From: Alphaproteobacteria bacterium
GTDB taxonomy: Bacteria; Pseudomonadota; Alphaproteobacteria; RS24
Assembly (NCBI GenBank): GCA_029248825.1
Contig: JAQWIP010000040.1
Coordinates: forward strand, 1 to 5,875
Direction of reading: 5' to 3'
DNA length: 5,875 bases
Below are positions 1 through 5,875 of this stretch, piece after piece. The notes under the pieces are model-generated. The model saw nothing but the letters and a program-made list of their open reading frames with translations, ran no database searches and was not told the origin of the DNA. Every line of letters begins with the position of its first letter. Position 1 is the first letter of the stretch. The position numbers were made by a program, and so were the translations under genes.

Positions 1-4
1 GGAG
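1..4 (+). promoter_or_regulatory. Ribosome binding site of the alpha/beta hydrolase gene
   Basis: GGAG at the very first bases lies 9 bases ahead of the ATG at 14, good Shine-Dalgarno spacing. It supports that ATG as the true start. The promoter and any upstream operon partner are outside the window. Confidence 0.65.
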
Positions 5-13
5 CGTCAGACA

Positions 14-667
14 ATGCCAGAAGTTATTTTTAACGGCCCCGAGGGTCGCCTTGAAGGCCGTTTTACGCAAAACAAAGAGCCGGGCGCGCCCATTGCTATG
101 ATTTTGCATCCGCTGCCTCAATTGGGCGGCAGTATGAACAATCCTGTGGCCTATCAATTGTATCATCAATTCGCCAGCCGAGGCTTTTCCGTGCTGCGCT
201 TTAACTTTCGCGGTGTGGGTCGCAGCCAAGGCGAATTTGACGATGGCATTGGCGAATTATCCGATGCCGCCGCCGCCCTCGATTGGTTGCAAGCCTTGAG
301 CGTCGATGCGCGCCAATGTTGGGTTGCGGGCTATAGTTTTGGCGCTTGGATTGGCATGCAATTGCTGATGCGTCGGCCCGAAATTTCTGGCTTTATCTCG
401 GTCGCTCCGCCAGCCAATTTTTACGATTTCACCTTTCTGGCACCCTGCCCCGCCAGCGGATTGATTACCCATGGCGATGCCGACCGCATTGTGCCGAAAG
501 ACGACATCGAAAAACTCGTCGAACGTCTGCAAGCCCAAAAAGGCATCACCATTGATTATCAAAACATCAAAGGCGGCAATCATTTCTTCGAAAAAGATAT
601 GGAAACGCTGGATGGCGTGGTCGGCAAATATCTCAACAAACGCATCGCCGAAATCGCTTCGAAATAA
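14..667 (+). CDS. Alpha/beta hydrolase, small conserved alphaproteobacterial family
   Basis: A complete 217-residue alpha/beta hydrolase, predicted cytoplasmic, with no signal peptide or membrane segment. The nucleophile elbow GYSFG (106-110) places the catalytic serine at 108. The acid is probably Asp157 in HGDADRIVP (153-161), and the base is His190 in GGNHFF. Other family landmarks are the loop HPLPQLGG (32-39) after an early strand, FNFRGVGRSQGEFD (63-76), and SVAPPANFYDF (129-139). The whole chain fits the dienelactone-hydrolase/serine-aminopeptidase type of fold without an inserted lid. Family members are found widely in alphaproteobacteria, and I recall some lying near cysteine desulfurase and suf genes, but no such gene is visible here. 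The substrate is unknown; esterase, thioesterase or peptidase activity is possible. The start has a good ribosome binding site, and the N-terminus MPEVIFNGPEGRLEGRF matches the family's usual beginning. The loop at 32-39 reads HPLP where I remember HPHP in most relatives. It converges on anmK, with 7 bases between the stop codons. Confidence 0.9.
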   Translation: MPEVIFNGPEGRLEGRFTQNKEPGAPIAMILHPLPQLGGSMNNPVAYQLYHQFASRGFSVLRFNFRGVGRSQGEFDDGIGELSDAAAALDWLQALSVDARQCWVAGYSFGAWIGMQLLMRRPEISGFISVAPPANFYDFTFLAPCPASGLITHGDADRIVPKDDIEKLVERLQAQKGITIDYQNIKGGNHFFEKDMETLDGVVGKYLNKRIAEIASK

Positions 668-674
668 CGCCTAT

Positions 675-1781
675 CTAGCCAGCACTATATAGCTCGCCGC
701 CCGTTGTTGGCGCGCCCACACCTGTGGTTTCGGGTCGGCTGAGCGGCAGGCCTTTCAGGCTGCGCAAAGCCAGCCACGCAAACGCTTGCGCCTCCAGCGC
801 ATCGCCGCGCCAGCCCAAGCTATCGCAATCGACGACCTCTATATTCGTGCTTTGCTCGAGCGCGCGGCACAGGGTTTTATTGTGCCGCCCGCCGCCACAT
901 AAAATCAATCGGCTCGCCCGCTGCGGACTAAGTGCCAGCCCCGCCGCAACGCTGGCTGCGGTAAAGGCCGTCAGCGTGGCCGCGCCATCCTCGGCCGAGA
1001 GAGCCTCTATCGGCGCCGTTTCAAACCCCAATCGGTCGAGCGATTTTGGCGGCGGCGCGGTGAAAAACGGATGCGCCATCAAAGCCGCCAAAGCCGTGGC
1101 ATCGACTTTCCCCTTGGCCGCGAGAGCGCCGTTTTCATCGAACGCCTGTCCGGTTTTTTGCTGCACCCAATCATCCAGCAGCGCGTTGGCGGGGCCGGTA
1201 TCAAAAGCTAGCAAAGCGCCTTGCGCGCCGAGCCATGTGATATTTGCAATGCCGCCCAAATTCAGCACCCCTTGGGGGCGCGCACCCTCGGCCAGAGCGG
1301 CATGAAACAACGGCGCGAGCGGCGCGCCCTGTCCGCCAGCGGCCATATCGGCGCGGCGAAACTGCCCGACCACATCGATGCCAAGGCTATGCGCCAAAGC
1401 CTGCCCGTCGCCAATTTGCAAAGTAAAACCCGCCTCGGGGCGATGCACAATGGTTTGGCCGTGAAAGCCGATGAGCGAGACTTGCGTTTGGCTCGACTTG
1501 AGAAAATCTTCCACCGCCTCCCCATGCGCTTTTGTAACCAGCGCATCGGCGCTGATCAGCTCGGATGGCCAAAGCGCTAAATCGGCCAGCACGGGCGTTG
1601 GCAAAGCGGCCGCGATATCCATGGCCTCGCGCAAGGCGGCGCGCGTGCTCGGCGTATAGGCTTGAAAGCCATCGCGCAATGGCTCGATATGCGCCTCGCC
1701 ATCGGTTTCCAGCAGCGCCAAATCAATACCATCCATTGAGGTGCCGCTCATCAGCCCAAGGCAAGTTTTTATGGCGGTCAT
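675..1781 (-). CDS. anmK: Anhydro-N-acetylmuramic acid kinase
   Basis: Complete gene of 368 residues, normal length for AnmK. The family cleaves the 1,6-anhydro ring of anhydro-MurNAc with water and phosphorylates it with ATP, giving MurNAc-6-phosphate, which MurQ then handles in cytoplasmic peptidoglycan recycling. The actin/Hsp70-type sugar kinase signatures occur in order: phosphate loop GLMSGTSMDGID (9-20), GFHGQTIVHRP (105-115), GDGQALAH (124-131), AAGGQGAPLAPLFH (147-160), NLGGIANIT (174-182), FDTGPANALLDDW (193-205) with the probable catalytic base Asp194, KSLDR (246-250), the nucleotide-binding CGGGRHN (295-301), EAQAFAWLA (330-338), and a final TTGVGAPTTGGELY. No key residue appears lost. 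I start it at the ATG at 1781. A TTG 18 bases upstream (1799) is also in frame, but it would put the Shine-Dalgarno inside the gene. Alone on its strand here, it diverges from tyrS and converges on the hydrolase gene. No murQ or amidase gene is visible. Confidence 0.95.
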   Translation of the reverse strand: MTAIKTCLGLMSGTSMDGIDLALLETDGEAHIEPLRDGFQAYTPSTRAALREAMDIAAALPTPVLADLALWPSELISADALVTKAHGEAVEDFLKSSQTQVSLIGFHGQTIVHRPEAGFTLQIGDGQALAHSLGIDVVGQFRRADMAAGGQGAPLAPLFHAALAEGARPQGVLNLGGIANITWLGAQGALLAFDTGPANALLDDWVQQKTGQAFDENGALAAKGKVDATALAALMAHPFFTAPPPKSLDRLGFETAPIEALSAEDGAATLTAFTAASVAAGLALSPQRASRLILCGGGRHNKTLCRALEQSTNIEVVDCDSLGWRGDALEAQAFAWLALRSLKGLPLSRPETTGVGAPTTGGELYSAG

Positions 1782-1789
1782 GGCTGGCG

Positions 1790-1795
1790 TCCTTT
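1790..1795 (-). promoter_or_regulatory. Ribosome binding site that fixes the anmK start
   Basis: Read on the minus strand this is AAAGGA, 8 bases ahead of the ATG at 1781. It is the only good Shine-Dalgarno upstream of anmK. It lies within codons 2-4 of the longer reading that would begin at the TTG at 1799. This argues for the shorter protein beginning MTAIKTCLG, whose conserved GLMSGTS loop then falls at residue 9 as usual. Confidence 0.75.
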
Positions 1796-1820
1796 GCAAG
1801 ATGTTGCCGCGCTATCGAAT

Positions 1821-1833
1821 GGCCAATATGGCC
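1821..1833. repeat. Short perfect inverted repeat, GGCCA-ATA-TGGCC
   Basis: Two 5-base arms (1821-1825 and 1829-1833) flank a 3-base centre, 40 bases ahead of both anmK's and tyrS's start codons. It could be a half-site-symmetric operator for a dimeric regulator, or chance. No known operator consensus is recognised. It overlaps the -10 element of the weak tyrS promoter candidate. Confidence 0.4.
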
Positions 1834-1850
1834 TCTTGATTTTCAAAGGC
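1831..1850. repeat. Imperfect inverted repeat (possible hairpin) upstream of tyrS
   Basis: GCCT-C-TTGA (1831-1839) can pair with TCAAAGGC (1843-1850), giving eight base pairs with one bulged C at 1835 and a TTT loop. It shares 1831-1833 with the neighbouring inverted repeat, so the two could not form in the same RNA at once. The right arm contains AAAGGC, part of the SD-like AAAGGCGG (1846-1852), but that lies 20 bases from the tyrS ATG, too far for normal use. No T-run follows, so it is not an intrinsic terminator. Confidence 0.35.
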
Positions 1851-1872
1851 GGTTTGATTAACAGTTTCAGTC

Positions 1873-3126
1873 ATGACTTATACATCAGATTTTCTCAAAA
1901 CGCTCGGCGAACGCGGTTTCATTGCCCAATGCACCGATGACAAAGCCCTCGACGCCGCCCTCGGCACAGATGGCGACGGCCCCGTGACGGGCTATATCGG
2001 CTATGATTGCACCGCGCCGTCTTTGCATGTCGGCAATTTAATTTCCATCCTCATGCTGCGCCGCCTGCAACAAGCAGGCCACCGACCCATCGTGGTCATT
2101 GGCGGCGGCACCACGAAAGTCGGCGACCCCTCGGGCAAAGACGAAAGCCGGCAATTGCTGACGCAAGAAAAAATCGACGAGAATAAGAAAACCATCCGCG
2201 CCACTTTCGAGCGCTTCCTCACTTTCAGCTATGGCCCCACAGATGCCATTATGGTCGATAATGACGACTGGCTTTCCAAGCTCAATTACATCGAGTTTTT
2301 GCGCGAATATGGCCGCCATTTTTCGGTCAATCGCATGATGAGTTTCGACAGCGTGAAACTGCGCCTCGAGCGCGAGCAGCCGTTGAGCTTTCTGGAATTC
2401 AACTACATGATTTTGCAGGCCTATGACTTCCTCGAATTGAACCGACGCTATGATTGCACGCTGCAAATGGGCGGCTCGGATCAATGGGGCAATATCGTCA
2501 ATGGCATTGATTTGACGCGCCGCACCGACCAGAAATCAGCTTATGGCCTCACCACTAATTTGCTGACCACGGCCTCGGGCGCGAAAATGGGCAAGACCGC
2601 CCAAGGCGCGGTTTGGCTGAACGATGACCTTCTCTCGGTCTATGATTATTGGCAGTTCTGGCGCAACACAGAAGACGCCGACATTGGCCGCTTCCTGCGG
2701 CTTTTCACCGAATTACCGCTCGACGAAATCGCCCGCCTCGAAGCCCTTGAAGGGGCGGATTTAAACGAGGCCAAAAAAATTCTCGCCACCCAAGCCACCG
2801 CCATGTGCCACGGAATGGAAGCGGCGCAAAAGGCCGAAGCCACCGCGCTGGAAACTTTCGAAGGCGGCGGCACCAGCACAGATTTGCCCAGCGTCGAAAT
2901 TGACGCGGCGCTATTGAGCGAAGGCTTAGGGCTATTGCAGGCCTTTGTTTTGGCGGGGCTTACCAGCTCTAACGGCGAAGCGCGACGCCTCGTGCAAGGT
3001 GGCGGCGCCAAGGTAAATGACACGCCGCAAAAAGACATTGGCGCGAGCCTGACCCAAGAAGATGTGGTCGACGGCGCGATAAAATTATCGGCAGGCAAAA
3101 AACGCCACGTCTTGCTGCGCCCTTAA
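1873..3126 (+). CDS. tyrS: Tyrosyl-tRNA synthetase
   Basis: Complete class I tyrosyl-tRNA synthetase of 417 residues, cytoplasmic, charging tRNA-Tyr with tyrosine at the expense of ATP. The Rossmann catalytic domain covers about 1-330. It has YIGYDCTAPSLHVGN (41-55), whose HVGN is the HIGH-type motif. GGGTTKVGDPSGKDE (77-91) follows. The tyrosine pocket NYMILQAYDF (177-186) includes Tyr178, Gln182 and Asp185, and QMGGSDQWGNI (198-208) completes the site. The KMSKS-type loop reads KMGKT (238-242), as I remember for alphaproteobacterial TyrS. After a Gly/Thr-rich linker (about 330-338) comes a C-terminal S4 RNA-binding domain (about 350-417), with GEARRLVQGGGAKVND. The bacterial TyrS architecture is intact. 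The start at 1873 is forced: an in-frame TGA lies at 1855-1857 with no other start codon between, and SDFLKTLGERGFIAQCT is the usual N-terminus. No Shine-Dalgarno lies at normal spacing. The gene is divergent from anmK and convergent with the AsmA-like gene, 17 bases apart. Confidence 0.97.
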   Translation: MTYTSDFLKTLGERGFIAQCTDDKALDAALGTDGDGPVTGYIGYDCTAPSLHVGNLISILMLRRLQQAGHRPIVVIGGGTTKVGDPSGKDESRQLLTQEKIDENKKTIRATFERFLTFSYGPTDAIMVDNDDWLSKLNYIEFLREYGRHFSVNRMMSFDSVKLRLEREQPLSFLEFNYMILQAYDFLELNRRYDCTLQMGGSDQWGNIVNGIDLTRRTDQKSAYGLTTNLLTTASGAKMGKTAQGAVWLNDDLLSVYDYWQFWRNTEDADIGRFLRLFTELPLDEIARLEALEGADLNEAKKILATQATAMCHGMEAAQKAEATALETFEGGGTSTDLPSVEIDAALLSEGLGLLQAFVLAGLTSSNGEARRLVQGGGAKVNDTPQKDIGASLTQEDVVDGAIKLSAGKKRHVLLRP

Positions 3127-3143
3127 ATTTTCAAACCTCAAGC

Positions 3144-5875
3144 CTATTCGGTTAATTGCTCGCGCGGCGGCTCGACGATTTGCTGCGCTTCCTCGTCTGG
3201 CAGGCCGATGCCAAGTTCGAAAATCCGACGAAACACACCTGGCGTCAGCACCGAAACCGGATTGACCAGCACATCCAAATCATTCGGCGTACCGCCCACC
3301 CGATAGCCAATGCCGATCAGCCCTTCGCCCCGACGCCCGCCCAAGATGCGGCCAAGCAGCGGTATTTTGCCGGGCAAGGAGTTCAGCGAATAAGCGGGTA
3401 TCACCGTGCCGCCGAAATCAAGGCTGTCGTCGGACAATTCATAATCGCCCCGCACGGTAAAGCCCACGGCCGCCCCATGCACCAAGCCGCCCTCGAGATT
3501 GACGCGGCCATTGTTCACCGAGAAATCCGATTGAAGTTTGCGGAACTTAATGCCATCGCCGGTCAGCGTGTCGGCAATTCCGGTCAAAGAGGCGAGGCTC
3601 AAAATGGAGGCCAGGACGGGAACTTTGCGCGCCCGAAAGCCCACGGCCGTAATGCGCCCGCCGACTTCGCGCGCGCGCTCTTTCTCATCCATGCCCAAAT
3701 CATACAAGCTGCCCTGCGCCACCATCACGCCGCCGTAAACCCCATCTTGCCAATCAAACATCCGCAAAATATGTCCGGCATTTTCGCTTTGCAGCGAAAA
3801 ATCACGGCGTATCGGCGTCGCTCTATCTATCGAGGCTATAATCGGCGTGCCGTCTTGAAATGTGCCGTCGAGGCGCAGTTTTTCATGCAGCCCCGCTTTG
3901 CGGATGAGGTGAACCTGCGCGCCATCGACATATGTGTCATGTCCGCCAAGCAGTTTTTCGACGCGCGCCTCGACCACCGCATTGGGCCCCAGAAACGGCA
4001 GGAAAGAAAACTCGGATGGCGCCACCGTGACATCTAAATTTCCTGTTTGAAAAATCTTCTCGCCATCAAACTGCTCGGCGCTAAACACCACCCGTCGAAT
4101 GTCGTCTTGTTTCTCTATCGAAAGTTTAACCTTGCGGTCTCGCCCCAGCGATGTGGCGGGCAAGTTCAACCGATCGATAAACGGGCCATCGAGCGTCATT
4201 TGCACGCGCACGTCTTTCTCGCCGGCCACTCGCAAGCGCGCGCGAATATCATCCACATCGCCTTCGTCATCCGTGCCGAGAACGACCTGCACATCGCTGG
4301 TCTGACCCTTCGGTTTCGTATAGGCCAAGGGTCTTGGCACTAGCTCGGCCTCGGTTAAATCGGCATAGAGACGAATTTGCGCCGGGTTTTCCATCGCCCC
4401 TAAAACTAAAATATTTGCCGCCGTCGAGCCTTTCACGCGCTCGCCGACCCAAGCTTGGTCGAGACGAACCATGTCTTGCGGCGATAGGCTGGCGTGAGCG
4501 GCAAAGCGCGAGCCGCTGGCGGCTTGCTTGCCGAACGGCTGATCCCAGCTAAATCCGGCCGCCACTCCATTGGCTTTGGCGCGCCCCATTAGCACCATGC
4601 CGGCATTGGAAATATCGGCCGTGCCATGCGCGTCGCTTATCGTGTAAAGCCCCAGCGCCTCGTCGATGTCAATGTCGCGCGCGATGGCGTCCACCTGATA
4701 CTTAAAATTCGCCATATTGGCTTTGGCGCCCAAGGGAAGTTTTAGGCGCACTTTGGCCTCGGCATCGCCGCGAATGCGGTCAAAATCGAAATCAATATTT
4801 TTCAAAATGGCCAGAGGTTTGGCATTGAGGGCGTGGAGGATATCGCGAATATGGCCTGTGCCCGTAAAATCAATATCAGCGGCAAGTTGCGGATGGCGCA
4901 TATCGGGAATGAAAAACCGCGCTTCGTCTAATGGCACCGGGCGGGTTTGATTGGCGTTGCGCGCGCGCGTCTCGCCCTCGCCAAAGGTTGGCAAATGCAC
5001 CGTGGCGCCCTGCCCTTCCACTTGAAAACTTGTGCCGCGCAAAGACATCTGCGCCGAAATCCCTTGCAGCGGCGGCATGGATTTCAAGAAACGAAGCGAG
5101 CCATCTTCGATTTGCAGGTCGAGACGCAAGGCATCTTCGCGCAAAGGATCAGTGCGCTTGCGGCGAGTTAATTCGGCCAGCCCAACATCCAGCGTCAACG
5201 AGCCATCCACCACTTGCGCTTCCAGCAGGTTTTGGCGCACCCAGTTTTTCACCCGTGGCGAGACGGGCACAGGCCAAAGCGCCAAAGCACCCTCGCGGTC
5301 GAGGCGGCCAAATTGCGTGACGAAATCAAAATAAACATCGCGATTGGCCAGCCCAACCGAGCCGCTAAGCGACACATCGCCATAATTATGCACCGCCGTA
5401 AGTTTCTGGATATGCAACTGCCCCGTCGCCATTTCATAGACGAGCTTGGCTTTGACGCGCGGCAGAATTAAATTTTGGTCGAATAATTTTGGCAGTTTCG
5501 CCTGCACGCCGAGCCCGTCTAAATCAAACATCAATTGGCGAACCGCGCCCTGTTTATCCAGCGTATAATTCAGCGCGCCCGACAGCGTGCCAGCGACATC
5601 GGCGACATTAAAGCGCGCGTCGCGTAGCAAAACTTGCTGCTGCGCAAAATCCGCCGTGCCAGATATCGTCAGCTCTTTAAAGGCAAGCGGCGTGCCAGAT
5701 AACGCCACTTGCCCAGGCGCCACAAACAGTTCGATAGAGCCGCTTTGCGCCTCGCCCCTGCCATTGAAGTCCACGCCAATCTGCGCCGTAATGGGCAAGT
5801 GAATGCCTTGCAAGGGCGCCAAGAGGCTCGACACGCGGCCTAAATCGCGCGGGTTCATATTGTGCAAAATAATAT
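3144..5875 (-). CDS. AsmA/DUF3971 (YhdP-like) envelope protein, C-terminal part
   Basis: Large secreted-envelope type protein cut by the window edge. At least 907 residues are present, and the frame stays open to base 5875. A TTG at 5867 could be read as a start, but the residues there (I-I-L-H-N-M-N-P) look like mid-protein, so the N-terminal membrane anchor expected in this family lies outside. Residue numbers here count from that TTG. The chain is a long run of short beta strands in repeated 'plain strand, charged strand' style, as in DUF3971. The landmark ALWPVPVSPRVKNWVRQNL lies at about 196-214. An AsmA-like C-terminal region spans about 690-885, with LASLTGIADTLTGDG (758-772), LPGKIPLLGRILGG (831-844) and VNPVSVLTPGVFRRIF (868-883). 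An acidic tail follows. E. coli relatives YhdP, TamB and YdbH bridge the inner and outer membranes and move phospholipids; that role is inferred here from the family. The family call is firm, the exact subfamily less so. No internal stop or frameshift was seen. Confidence 0.85.
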   Translation of the reverse strand, partial: IILHNMNPRDLGRVSSLLAPLQGIHLPITAQIGVDFNGRGEAQSGSIELFVAPGQVALSGTPLAFKELTISGTADFAQQQVLLRDARFNVADVAGTLSGALNYTLDKQGAVRQLMFDLDGLGVQAKLPKLFDQNLILPRVKAKLVYEMATGQLHIQKLTAVHNYGDVSLSGSVGLANRDVYFDFVTQFGRLDREGALALWPVPVSPRVKNWVRQNLLEAQVVDGSLTLDVGLAELTRRKRTDPLREDALRLDLQIEDGSLRFLKSMPPLQGISAQMSLRGTSFQVEGQGATVHLPTFGEGETRARNANQTRPVPLDEARFFIPDMRHPQLAADIDFTGTGHIRDILHALNAKPLAILKNIDFDFDRIRGDAEAKVRLKLPLGAKANMANFKYQVDAIARDIDIDEALGLYTISDAHGTADISNAGMVLMGRAKANGVAAGFSWDQPFGKQAASGSRFAAHASLSPQDMVRLDQAWVGERVKGSTAANILVLGAMENPAQIRLYADLTEAELVPRPLAYTKPKGQTSDVQVVLGTDDEGDVDDIRARLRVAGEKDVRVQMTLDGPFIDRLNLPATSLGRDRKVKLSIEKQDDIRRVVFSAEQFDGEKIFQTGNLDVTVAPSEFSFLPFLGPNAVVEARVEKLLGGHDTYVDGAQVHLIRKAGLHEKLRLDGTFQDGTPIIASIDRATPIRRDFSLQSENAGHILRMFDWQDGVYGGVMVAQGSLYDLGMDEKERAREVGGRITAVGFRARKVPVLASILSLASLTGIADTLTGDGIKFRKLQSDFSVNNGRVNLEGGLVHGAAVGFTVRGDYELSDDSLDFGGTVIPAYSLNSLPGKIPLLGRILGGRRGEGLIGIGYRVGGTPNDLDVLVNPVSVLTPGVFRRIFELGIGLPDEEAQQIVEPPREQLTE

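Larger units (their letters stand above)
1782..1872. promoter_or_regulatory. Divergent intergenic region between anmK and tyrS
   Basis: These 91 bases must carry the promoters of both divergent genes, unless transcription starts inside the neighbouring coding sequence. For tyrS a weak sigma70-like pair is TTGCCG (1804-1809), a 17-base gap, then TATGGC (1827-1832), with 4 and 3 consensus matches. Nothing better was found by eye on either strand, so no promoter is called with confidence. The region also holds two overlapping inverted repeats, 1821-1833 and 1831-1850. A TGA at 1855-1857, in the tyrS frame, rules out an upstream extension of TyrS. There is no T-box-like leader. Confidence 0.45.

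Noticed and set aside
685..692. Palindrome CTATATAG near the end of anmK
   Set aside because: Only eight bases and located in the last codons of anmK. It has no T-run or partner elements and is too short to call a terminator or binding site.
724..1305. Plus-strand open frame of 193 codons opposite anmK
   Set aside because: It is entirely antisense to anmK, has low-complexity Ala/Ser/Arg/Pro composition and no family resemblance. It is a shadow of codon bias.
1411..1433. Short run resembling a direct repeat or rearrangement within anmK
   Set aside because: The AnmK reading frame and its motif order continue unbroken through this stretch, so the sequence is ordinary coding DNA.
2038..2484. 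Minus-strand open frames opposite tyrS, including another at 2646-3098
   Set aside because: Both are antisense to a highly conserved tyrS sequence and show no domain or start signal.
2584..2598. KMGKT in place of the textbook KMSKS loop in TyrS
   Set aside because: As I remember, this form is standard in alphaproteobacterial TyrS, so it is not a defect or novelty.
3156..4037. Plus-strand open frame of 293 codons opposite the AsmA-like gene
   Set aside because: It lies wholly antisense to a well-supported coding sequence. Its translation is rich in His, Arg, Ala and Gln with no recognisable domain, as expected from the complement of GC-biased codons. No convincing ribosome binding site or independent context supports it.
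1..5875. Search for mobile elements, CRISPR arrays, tRNA or rRNA genes, phage or defence genes
   Set aside because: Nothing was seen. Four housekeeping-type genes account for nearly all bases, with no terminal inverted repeats, spaced repeats, tRNA-like cloverleaf or composition break noticed by eye.

Overview
The window holds four protein-coding genes that fill almost all of it, and all four look like chromosomal housekeeping genes of an alphaproteobacterium. That call rests on remembered family resemblance, not a search. The TyrS carries the alphaproteobacterial-style KMGKT active-site loop. The AnmK has the KSLDR and TTGVGAP motifs seen in alphaproteobacterial members. The hydrolase belongs to a small family very conserved in that class, and the AsmA/YhdP-like protein has the IPLLG...VNPVSVLTPG C-terminus. 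Base composition looks moderately GC-rich and even along the window. I cannot resolve the order or genus.

Layout: (1) 14-667, + strand, a 217-residue alpha/beta hydrolase with its ribosome binding site at the window edge. (2) 675-1781, - strand, anmK, anhydro-N-acetylmuramic acid kinase, convergent with the hydrolase across a 7-base gap. (3) 1782-1872, a 91-base divergent intergenic region holding the start signals of anmK and tyrS and two overlapping short inverted repeats. (4) 1873-3126, + strand, tyrS, tyrosyl-tRNA synthetase. (5) 3144-5875, - strand, the C-terminal part (at least 907 residues) of a large AsmA/DUF3971 (YhdP-like) envelope protein, convergent with tyrS across 17 bases and running off the right edge.

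The genes alternate in direction, so each is its own transcription unit within the window and there is no operon to interpret. Functionally, anmK recycles peptidoglycan sugars in the cytoplasm, tyrS supplies Tyr-tRNA, and the AsmA-like protein probably acts in the envelope between the two membranes. The hydrolase has no firm substrate.

I found no mobile element, CRISPR array, RNA gene, phage gene or defence gene, and no evidence of an undescribed system. The points worth a second look are small: the start of anmK, the absence of a Shine-Dalgarno sequence at tyrS, the inverted repeats between anmK and tyrS, the missing intrinsic terminators between convergent genes, and a variant loop in the hydrolase.
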